NCBI GenBank assembly: GCA_016987375.1
Contig: PJRA01000428.1
Location: 283,242-321,994 of the forward strand
Length of the DNA: 38,753 bases
Reading direction: 5' to 3'
DNA from: Brachionus koreanus
Taxonomy: Eukaryota > Rotifera > Eurotatoria > Ploima > Brachionidae
Position numbers and translations under genes: made by a program. This document shows positions 29,242 through 38,753 of this stretch, piece after piece. Numbering within the stretch: the stretch's first letter is position 1; each line of letters begins with the position of its first letter. The notes under the pieces were generated by a model. It was not told the origin of the DNA. It ran no database searches and saw only the letters and a list, made by a program, of their open reading frames with translations.

Positions 29242-32200
29242 TTATTTGGTTATATGAATATTGTTAAAGCTGTTTTGATGAGAGTGCAGAGAATTGTAGT
29301 GAGCTGGCGGCAATGACAACAATTGGGTCAGCTGATTACAATTGGTCGGCGTAGTGGGTGTTAATGGCGTATTGGAAGACGAGAATCCACAACTATTCGA
29401 ATCACTGTGACATATGGATGAGATCGTTTGATTCTTACTATTGTCCAATATTTCATCTAAGCTCTTTGCACTATTTGTATTTATGTACGTTCTTAAGTAA
29501 CTATTCTCCTGTTGAAGTTTTTCAGTAAGCTTGTTCAATCGCTGCAATTCGACTTTGAGCTGGCTGTTCTGAATTTCCATTTCACTTTTTTGCTCCAAAC
29601 GCTTAGATCGACAATTTTGGGCATACTTTCTATTCTTCAATGTACGCCGTCTTTTTTTCATATTGTAGGCCATTTGTTTTGGCAAAAATCTCAGCCTCTT
29701 GTTCAACTCTCTCAATGGTAAGTTGACAAGATCATAGTCGTTCATAATGCCAGCTAGATTGTAGCTATTTATCATGTTATTTATGTGCTGCTGTTGAGAT
29801 GAGGCCTGGTTTTCTTGACCGTATTGGGCCAAGCTGATTTCGTTCACATCGCTGCGTTCCAGTTTGGTCACGACCATTGGATCCTGCTTCTTAAACCGTT
29901 TGGCTTTGCCTGACTGTGAGGACAGAGAAGACGGCGAATTGAAAAGACTATTCATATAAGCTCCTTGTTCATTCAAACAATTGTGTTTTATTTCATAGTC
30001 ATTTTCGGTGTCTAGATCGCTTTGCTTTTTATTTTTGTATATTGATTCAAAACGGCTGTCATCGTCGTCTTCTTCGTCATCTTCACTGAGATCCTCGTCA
30101 TCCTCATCCTCTTCGTCGTTTTTCTGAAATTCTTCGTTTTCCTTTTTGGTCATCATATTGGTCAAACATCTATTTGGCTTGATGCTTTTGTTCTTTTTTT
30201 CGACCAACATCTGATGGTAGTGGGTTGAGTTTGGATAGAGAGGCGTTGGCGTGTTTGTGTTGGACGGTGGTGGCGTTATGGACCCAGCCTGAGCCAAATT
30301 AGTCGTCTGCACATTGCTAATCTGCTGATTTTGTATCTGGCTAAACGAGTAGTCATACTGAGATGGATAGTAGTTTGTGTACTGCTGGTTAAAGTTGTAC
30401 TGTTGTTGTGGATACTGGCCATTATGGTGCACAGTTATGTTGGGCTGATGAGAGCTAGCATAAAAAGTGGTCTGGTTCGAATATTTGTTCGAAAAGTCAC
30501 TCGACTGATAATCTATTTGACCATTCATTTTTATTATCTAAATTCAAATAAATTTCATTTAATTATTAGTTAAATTTTTGGCTCTAAAAGTCCAAGTTAG
30601 CTCATAAAAATTTGATAGAACATAGAAACAAAGTCAACAAATTGAACAGTTGACGAGCATTTTTGTAAAAGATTCGAGATTTTCAAAGAAATAAATTTTT
30701 TGCTGCTAATTTATTGCCAAGAATATTAATGAAAGAGGTTTCAAATGTTAAAAATAAATTTTTGTCAATCAAAGCCATTTGTAGTCAAATTTTTGAAAAA
30801 ATTTTTTTTTCATAAAAAAAAAAATGAAAAATTTTCTACCATTTACCATCTATATTTACGATCGATCCTAATCGGACTTGCGGTATAGAATGAGAGCGGT
30901 AACAGGTGTCGCTAGCGATGATGATTGTATGATTAGGACTACCTAAGCTTTTTGTGAATAGAAAAATTCAAAGAGTGATATTTCGAGCCGCTATTTTCTC
31001 GTTTCTCGATCTTGACATTTTAAAAAGCGTTGTCGAGGCACAAACCTATCGAGGAAACACTAGGGAAAATTGGAGAACACATTCAAGATGTTATTAGGGA
31101 AAGCTGTTCGCTTCTGAGCCAATAATGAAATAGGCCCCGGTGTAGCAATTTAAATTTGCACAAGGTGTCCCAGAAGCTCGGCAACAAATCGATCAACATA
31201 AGGACTAATTTGGTTTTTTAATTAACATATCAGGTCTCTATAACTTATAATCATTTAGTGCCGAATATAACAAACCAGTTTAGATTGTACTTGTACTAGA
31301 CACTTGGTAAAATAATGTGCCCACGATTGATTATTTATTTTATATGTTTATTTAAAAAATTATTATTTGAAAAAAAAAAAAAAAATTAGATAAGTTTTGT
31401 TATCTTGTTTAAAATAAATTATTATAAAAGAATGAGAAAAAAACTTGAGAGATTAAATTTTAACTTTTTTTTTTCAAATGTGATTAGAAATTTAAAAGAG
31501 ACGTACATTATGTAAAAAAGGTGACGCCTTGAGTTTGAATAAAATCATCTGTCGGTTAGCTTTTTATCAGTAAAAAGTAGATTTTATTTGCTAAAAAGCG
31601 GCAAATATACGAGCCAATCAGCAATTTCTGAAAATGTTACCTCATTTTGCTCTGGGAAAACGTTGGCCATCTTGCCATAAGCAACATAAGGTGGTCGATG
31701 GCCTTCGGCCTGCGAGTCACTTGTATTAACCATTTCTAGTTTCATTTTCAAAAGTAAAATAATCTAAAGATAAAAATAAACAAATTTGAGTGATAACACT
31801 TTATTTGATCACTATTAATCCCAAAAATTTAATTAAGTTGTTTCTTTTTTTTCTTTTTTTTGTTCTTGTTGTTGTAATATTCATTGTTATTGTTGTTTAA
31901 ATTTAAATCCGATTATTGAACTAGAATTTAAAAATGAAAAAAACCTCAACTAAGATGTTCTAAATGATTTTTATTTGTGTTACAATTAAACTTATGTAAT
32001 AATATAGTCTTTTAATACTTTAAAGCCGCTTAATTCTTAATCTTCATTTCAAATTTAAATTTGAATTTTTAGCTCGACCTTTGAAAACAATTGAATTGAC
32101 CATGTATCGAGAGCAATAAGTTTTTTTTTTATTTTTCTAAATAAAATTTTTATCACTGATTATCTTTATTTATTTTCTCAGAATAAGTTACAAAACAAAT

Positions 32201-33823
32201 GATAAATTTTGTGACCAAAACTTTATTTCACAAATTTTTATAATTAACCAACTAAAAATAAATAATGTTGAAAAAAATTTTTTTTTTTACATTAAAAAGA
32301 AACAAGAGTAGACAGTTGATTGATCAGCATGCAAAGAGTACGATTAAATTCAAATATAAATATAAAGCTTGTAATTTAATTTGAAAAATTAGATTAAAGC
32401 TAAGGACCTAAGGAATAATGTAATCAAATAAAGCGAGTACCTTGAACCAGCTTTAAAGATCAAACATCATCCAAAAATATATATATATACTTTTGAAGCG
32501 CATGATTTTATTAGAAAGAAAAAATTAGATTAGAGATTGAAAATCTTCATCTAATTAGATAAAAAACAAATGAAAGACCGTAAGGATTCCAAGACATACG
32601 AGTGTCGTATCGAATTGAATACCTTTTAGTAGTATCGAAAACTTATCGATTAAGGATTTAATTAAAAAAAAAACGGGCTTATCTCTGAAAAATTCAATTT
32701 TCTAATTCAAGCCATATTGGCTTTATCTTCTAGTCCCGTTCTTATAAATGATGTCATTCACTCTCAGATACTATCTCTCTCTTTCTCCTTTGAAGTTTAT
32801 CTTTATTACCTTTTTCTCTCTCTCTCTCAAAAAATAAATATCTCTGATCATAATCGATGTGTTATCTACGGAATAAGAGAAACTTCTGATTAAAAATAAA
32901 TGATAAAAATAAAATCTATTTTTTTAATTAACTTAAAACCTTTAGTTTGAAATTTGGAAAACAAATAGCTTTAAATATTCGATGATTGATATGGATTAAA
33001 TTTTTATCTATCAATAAGGCAAGCTCGAGGAACTGAGTTCTTGAATAACATAGTGACAAACCACCTTTTTCTTATTGATTGATTTTGGAATGGATTCAAT
33101 TATAAAAGAAATAAAAAGTGCATATGCATGCAGTTTGCTATGCCAGGGCCTATTTGTCTAAACCTGATTATTTGCCAAATTAATTTTTCGACACACAAAT
33201 GAGAACCATTTATCGAGCATTGAGTGCTAAATTAAAACAAAAATTGAAAACAATCTAAATCATCATCACTTAACAATTAACAAAAAAATTTTTCACTTGA
33301 ACTATCTTTAAATAAGTATTTTTACTGTATTTTGAAAATGTATTGCCAATATTTTTTTTATGATTTTGGAGTAAAAAATTTTAATAACACAAAATTTAAT
33401 AGAAAAATAATAAAAAAAAAAAGAATGAAGTAATTTTTAATGTGAGTCTAAATTTTTAGAAAAGATTTAATTTGAATTTGAATTAAAGCTAGAGATAAAA
33501 CAAGCATGTCTTTATCTTAAATAAAAATTTGAAAGCGGTTCAATTCAAACAACTAAAAAAAAAAGAGAGAAGATTTTGTTTAATTAAAACAATTTTTAAT
33601 TGAGTATCTGGAAGTTTTCTTTGAGAAAATCTTTTAACTTTTTTGATTAATATCCAAAATGAAATAAAGCAAATAGTTAGAGTAGCTTTCAAGGTTTTTT
33701 TAATTAGAGGCTCGCTTAGACGAAGTGTACCTGACTTTTGTTTGCCCACTTGCCAACCAGGGACACCATTGAGTTCCAATTAAAGCGATCAAATGACTCG
33801 AAATCATTGATTAAATCGCTCAT
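29242..33823 (-). CDS. Maf-like bZIP transcription factor, three exons
   Basis: The main exon (30537-29242) carries an extended homology region (LVNLPLRELNKRLRFLPKQM) and a basic region (KKRRRTLKNRKYAQNCRSKR) with the Maf signature N-R-x-Y-A-x-x-C-R. A leucine zipper (LEQKSEMEIQ to LQQENSYL) follows. Two upstream exons join it in phase 0: 33823-33731 (MSDLINDFESFDRFNW onward, donor CAG|GTACAC) and 31763-31641 (acceptor CTTTAG, donor GAG|GTAACA). The spliced protein is 503 residues. Its N-terminal NDFESFDRF resembles the acidic VNDFDLxKF end of large Maf proteins. Between lie Gln/Asn/Tyr-rich, Pro/Thr-rich and very acidic (EEDEDDEDLSEDDEEDDDD) segments typical of activation domains. Large Mafs bind MARE sites as dimers. 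Lys replaces the usual Gly before Tyr in the basic region, and Asn and Ser replace Ser and Phe later, so DNA preference may differ. The main exon is certain; the upstream exons are inference from frame and splice sites. Confidence 0.8.
30838..31200. other. GC-richer, possibly transposon-derived patch inside Maf intron 2
   Basis: It stands out from the surrounding AT-rich intron. A plus-strand frame at about 31020-31125 reads KALSRHKPIEETLGKIGEHI, QDVIRESCSLLSQ, stop. Its left part has a short inverted pair (TCCTAATC...GATTAGGA). No family recognised; it may be a mobile-element remnant or a conserved intronic element. Confidence 0.3.
32763..32831. repeat. CT/GA-rich simple repeat in Maf intron 1
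   Basis: Repeated CTCTCT blocks on the plus strand (GAGAG on the gene's strand) over about 70 bp. It could be a simple repeat only, or GAGA-type regulatory DNA. Confidence 0.6.
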
Positions 33824-36800
33824 AAAAAATGGGTTAAATAGCAATCAGATTCAATAAGTAGTAAATTGTTTCAAACAGTTTGTTAATTGCTGGCTTGCTT
33901 TAGACAACGCTTGACTGAGCCTAGAAAATAAAACAGAATCTTGTTTATCTCATCTGAGCCCGCGTTTAGTTTGTTTGCTATTCGTAAACATTCTGAGTGA
34001 GGACACTTAATTGAAACAAGGCCTTCGAATTGTTGTTTAAATTATGAATTTTAAATAGCTCGTGCAAGTCTATCCTCTTGCCACATTTAAGTCTTGAATA
34101 AAATTTTTTTTTAATTTGAATAATAAAATTACTTTATCAAGAGAGCTTTGCTTTCTTAGATAAGATAAATTTTTTGTAATTCTTTAAATCGGCAGGTCTT
34201 TAAATGTGGTAGAACTCGGTTTCGTATAGTGCGAATAAGACGAGACGATCTTATCAGTTATGAAATATCAAGGCAATATATGCTAGGTCCTTGAACTAAT
34301 ATGTTACATTAAAGTATTGAGTTTCGGAATATTAAAATTTTTTAGTGATAAGACAAAAAAATTTTTTTTCCATTTCTTATAATCAGCCCCTGCTTAATTA
34401 AATACTCATTTCTTTCTGTTTTAATTCAATTCAAACAATTAAAAGGTCTATTAAATTACTTAAAATCTGTTGCATTTTTGATAATTTAGTTTTTTTGATG
34501 TAATACTTCTAAAGACCAATCTAGAAGTTTAGGTCGGTTTAACCGAAACTTTAAAACAGACTCAGAAATAGCGCAAGTCTCACCAAAAAAATAGATAAAA
34601 AATTTAAAAAATATGCTGGTTTGCTATTTTTTAAACGAGAAATTAAAATTTTTTTTTAAGAGAAAATAATTTATTTTCTTAGCTTTAAAATTCTTAAATC
34701 AAAATTTGTTTACAAGGTTCACTTTCCAAAAGGTAAAATAAAACATGAATCAACAAAAGGCGGGATATTCATTTTGAAAATCAAAGAATAAAAATTTCAT
34801 AAATTTTAGTTTTTTAAGTCAATTGAAAAAATATTAAGATTTTTTTTAATGAATGATAGCAAAATATCAACGGCTATGTTTTTAATTTTAAAAAAAAATT
34901 TAATTTAAACATTCCAACAAGTAATCACTAGTGAGATTTTTTGAAAAATGATTTTTATTTCTTCAAATTTTAATTTGTCTAAACAAAACATTTTCTTTTG
35001 AATTAATTAAAAAATTGAAAGTTCAAATAAAATTCAAACAATGTTTTAATTTTCATTTTAATTTTTTTTTAATGTTCAAGCTAATTTGATACATTTAATA
35101 AAAAATTGTATAATTATATCAAATTTCAAAATTCCTCTTTTTAATTTAAAAAATTTAATTACTTTTTTTACTTGAAAATATCGTTTTAAATTTACTATAA
35201 ATTGAATTTTTTTTTCAAATTTTTACTGATTGAAAAAACTTTTTTTTACATACTATATTTCATACCTTGAAAATATTAGCCTACTAAGGCTGTTATTTTT
35301 AATAGCTTAAGCAATAAAAAATTTGATTCATCTCCACAATTTTCTAATAAACCAATCTTAAATCTATAAAAAGCATCTAATTTGAACAAAATTTTCTATC
35401 AGCTTTTATGATAAATTTTTCAATAAATACATTGTCTGAGAGTACTTATTTGTACAGGCATAGAGTAAAGAAAGACAATCTTTAAATTGTTTTTCTTCTA
35501 ATTTAACAAGTAAAATAAATCACCCGAATTTTATTTTTTTGATTGAACCTTCGTTCATATTTTTCCAAAAGCCAAAATCTTAGCTCATTTTATTTTAAAT
35601 TTTTAGTTTTTCTTGTTTTAATATTAAACCAAATAAATTTGCTATAATATTTTTATTTTATAAAAAAAGGTTTAAATGACTTTTTAATCAAGTCAGTTTT
35701 TAAAAGTACATTTTTTTGATAATTGAAATCTTTAAAATTTTGAGCGTACCACGGCTTGTTTTATTATTATAATAGGAAAAATCCATTTATCCAAATGGAG
35801 TCTATAATTCTAGTAATTATGGTCATCAGATAATATAATTTTTTAATAAATTAATAATAATAAGTATTAAAAAATTGATTTTATATAAAGTAAGGGAAGA
35901 TTTTTATTTTAACTAATATGTGAGATATTTCTCTTTTTCGCATTTCAAAAATAAATCTATCTTAAATTGAAAAATCAGCTAAAAGCAATTTTTATTTTTG
36001 CATTTTCATCAAATCTTATAAAAATCATTTTTTATCGATTTAAAATTTTTGAATTTTATCAAAGCTAGACTAAGAAAAGGTTTAATTTCAAGAATTTTTC
36101 CAATCTTTTCAATTAATCATATTTATTAAGCATGAAAAATTAATCAAATTTATTTCTTTATTCTAAAATGGAATTTGAATTGAATTTGTTAAGAAATTCA
36201 AGTCGAATTTAAATCGTCTCTTTGAGTCTGATTATGTTAAATCAACATATGTGGAAATTTTCTTTAAATAAAAGAAGAATCCGATAAGAACTAAAAATTA
36301 CACAATCAACTATTTTAAAAATTTTTTCAATTTTTTTTTTTATATGGCAACTTTTATTTTTTAAATTTTTTTTTCATTCTAAAACCATTTCCATTTTTAA
36401 AATGAATTATTCATCAAATCTTAAAACCACGTTGCCAAATATTTAGAAGGAATGAGAAAATTTACTTTGTAAACAAAGCAAACATCACTCAGATGCGCAG
36501 AATGAATCTTAAAAGAGAGCATATAAAACTTTAATGAAACAGGAGTGATAAATAAAATTAAGTTTAAAGAGGTTTATTTTCATAATGAATGTAAAACTGA
36601 ATTGCCAAAATTGAATGAGTTATATCAGAGAGTTGTTGATGCAATAGTAGTCTAGCAATTGAATTTTTAATTTAGGGCTAAAATTAATCAATTGATGAAA
36701 GAAAAATGTTAAATAATGAAAATAAAAATAAAAATTGTTAAAAATCTCTTCTACAAATGTTTTGACCATTTTCGAAAATTGAAAAATCGTTAAAAAAGCA

Positions 36801-37940
36801 AAATTTGATTAAGTTTTTTGTAACTAATTATGCAACATCCGTTATAAAAGTACCAAAGTGTAAAATTATTTACATTTTGCAATAAAACTTTGTTATTAAA
36901 TTAATCCTAAGTAATCAAGAATATTTTTTTATGTCTTTTTTAAGTGGCTGCTTTACAAGATATTTTGTTTATCTTGTTATAAGGAATTTAAATGCTATTG
37001 AACAGCTGCCATGATGATTATGTATATATTTTATTTTCCTTATTCACTCATTGTGGAGCATAGGGTCATTACTTTTGATTTCAACTCTTATTTTTAAAGC
37101 AAGTATTGATGACTAACTCTATGAAATGCTTTTTAATATCAACATTATCAATATAAATAAAAAAGGCTTCTATTTTTTTGTTTTTTACTTTTCTTAGTAT
37201 TTGATTTTTCAAAATCTACGCTGTCTGACAAATTATTGCTTTTGATAAGATAGAGTATAAATTAATAATTTGCTAAAAATACTAATTTTCTGATAGAAAT
37301 TAAAATTTACAAATTTAATTTATACAAAAAATTTTTTTGAAGTAATTAAGAAAAATTTAAAAATTAACCAAAAATTTAATATTTTATATCTTAGTCTTGA
37401 TAATTGAAAACTTTTTAGTCAACTAACATCTTATTCAATAAGATGTCAATGAATAATTGTCTTGGTTGCTATTTATTTTTTATTTTGTTACAAAAATAAA
37501 AAACAATATGATGAAAATATTCACTCTGTTTTTGAAATTTTTTTTAATAAAACTTAGCTAGCAATAGCATTATTGATAAATGAGAGCCTCCCCTTTTTTA
37601 GTGGTATATTGAAAAAAAACGACTCTTTTTTTAAATACATTTGATTGGGTTGAGTTCAAATGCCATTATGCTTTATTATATTTTAATCTGCTTTAATGAT
37701 GATAAAAAATTGGATTAAAAGATCTATTGATTATTATTTTGCATTACCTTTATGTCTTTCGTATTTTCTAGATCATCTTAAAAATAAACTTTAGAACTTG
37801 ATCTGAATTTTAGAAAATATTAGATAATTCAATTTAGTTTATAATTTCATATCTTAGTCTTGAATCAAATTCGTATATTCAAAATATAATTTTAGCTAAT
37901 CCTTTAAAATTAGTAATTCTAACAACACGTATTAAAAAGC
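33824..37940. other. About 4 kb AT-rich DNA upstream of the Maf-like gene
   Basis: No ORF, tRNA or repeat is recognised. Less AT-rich patches occur at about 33900-34000 and 34190-34290. As the 5' flank of a regulatory gene it may hold enhancers, but no motif cluster can be shown by eye. Confidence 0.4.
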
Positions 37941-38745
37941 ATGGCAATTGACAAGCTTAGGCAAAACAGCTTTGGAGAGACAGATCCTTTGAAAACTGGA
38001 AGCCTTGGAAGGCTCATTTCTTAACCTTTTGATGGAGTTTTTATGATGTACTAGTTTAATTATCTTATTAGAATTTGTCTTACCCCATTTCTTATTAACT
38101 GAATCAGATCATTTCTTCATTCCAGGTTTTTTCAGTAAAAGTAAGTGTAAATTTCAACACTCATCAATGAAAGAAGTTTTAAAAGGGTCAATAATTAATT
38201 CGCTTTTTTTAAGAATTTTCTTAAATGAGATACTAAAAGAAATTAAAGTTTTGAAAAGGAAGATATCTGTACAGTAATGTTAAATGATCTATGAAAAATA
38301 ATCTAGAGAAAAAACTAATCTTGGTCTTACAATATTTTAAAACAGTTTAAACTTCAAAATAAGATAAGTTTTTAGGAATTACGTTAGACTCACAGCTAAA
38401 ATTTTGTTCAAATGAGTTAAAAGACAGTTGATCTATCAAAAATATTTAAAATCAGAAATGGAAGCTAAAACTCAAAACATTAGGAAGTCTATAGAAATTA
38501 TTAATATGATTAATTTTAGATTATTCTTTCCTTTGTTTAAATTCATTCTCAGATTTTAACATCAAAAGAATACACTATTGCACATAAATTTTGACGCACT
38601 AATTTTTTCATATGTTTATTTTATAAGACATTAAAAATGGAAAATAATTATTGGAGTAGCAAAAATATTATTATTATTTATTTGTATTTCTGTACCGAGC
38701 TTTAGCTCCTTCAGATTAAAAATAAAAATAAAATAAAAATCAAAA
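37941..38745 (+). mobile_element. Decayed non-LTR retrotransposon 3' end
   Basis: A plus-strand frame at 38366-38427 reads KFLGITLDSQLKFCSNELKD, the F-L-G-I-x-L-D motif that follows the RT palm. The segment ends with TACCGAGCTTTAGCTCCTTC and an A-rich tail of AAAAT-like units (38714-38745), as expected of a non-LTR 3' end. A 27-codon coding-like frame at 37941-38024 (MAIDKLRQNSFGETDPLKTG) may be part of it. Many stops and frame changes; inactive. The family differs from the element at 15715 because the tails are unrelated. Confidence 0.55.
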
Positions 38746-38753
38746 TATAGTTA

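Noticed and set aside
33540..33779. 79-codon minus-strand ORF
   Set aside because: It is an alternative frame overlapping Maf exon 1 and its intron. The phase-0 exon ending at CAG|GTACAC with ATG at 33823 is the better reading.
1..38753. CRISPR arrays, bacterial operons or phage modules
   Set aside because: No regularly spaced repeats, no ribosome-binding-site-led gene strings; spliced genes, a eukaryotic tRNA and animal protein families show nuclear animal DNA.

Overview
This window looks like nuclear DNA from a small-genome invertebrate. It is very AT-rich, uses the standard genetic code, and has short phase-consistent GT-AG introns (about 48-94 nt) in small genes beside kilobase introns in one regulator. 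It carries animal-specific families: a rhodopsin-like receptor, a visinin-type calcium sensor, a Maf-like bZIP factor, a Quiver/Ly6 GPI protein and amidated-peptide precursors. Base composition and gene style fit a monogonont rotifer such as Brachionus, but that is inference. Two assembly gaps (15788-16570 and 26597-27111) each abut the same retroelement tail.

Left end (1-5400). A phase-0 exon of an unidentified gene lies at the edge, then a Tc1 transposase scrap. Next come two tandem two-exon genes on the minus strand, too fragmented to appear as single ORFs. Each encodes a signal peptide, a basic cleavage site and a 16-residue C-terminal peptide ending in the sequence FNLYS(I/V)Y followed by the amide-donor glycine. 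Directly upstream of them, on the same strand, is an orphan seven-helix receptor. This peptide pair with a neighbouring receptor is the most interesting part of the window. A decayed non-LTR retrotransposon follows.

Middle (5401-23740). In order: a single-pass membrane protein with six extracellular cysteines; a foldback element; a 574-residue ankyrin-repeat protein; a four-exon 89-residue membrane protein rebuilt from short exons; a reverse-transcriptase fragment; an intron-free neuronal calcium sensor; a mariner scrap joined to a tRNA-like sequence; a three-exon Quiver/Ly6 protein; tRNA-Asn(GUU); and a 473-residue low-complexity protein of unknown function.

Right end (23741-38753). A mariner fragment matches the earlier one base for base over 123 bp. 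A Tc1-like fragment and the second gap follow. The Maf-like gene then appears to have three exons spread over 4.6 kb, with two upstream exons joining the main ORF in frame. About 5 kb of AT-rich DNA and a decayed non-LTR 3' end close the window.

The calcium sensor, the Ly6 protein, the receptor and the peptide precursors all suit neural or secretory cells, but apart from the peptide-receptor cluster nothing in the layout links them in one pathway. Several start codons lie 0-10 nt after a 3' splice-site-like AG, consistent with 5'-UTR introns or spliced-leader trans-splicing.
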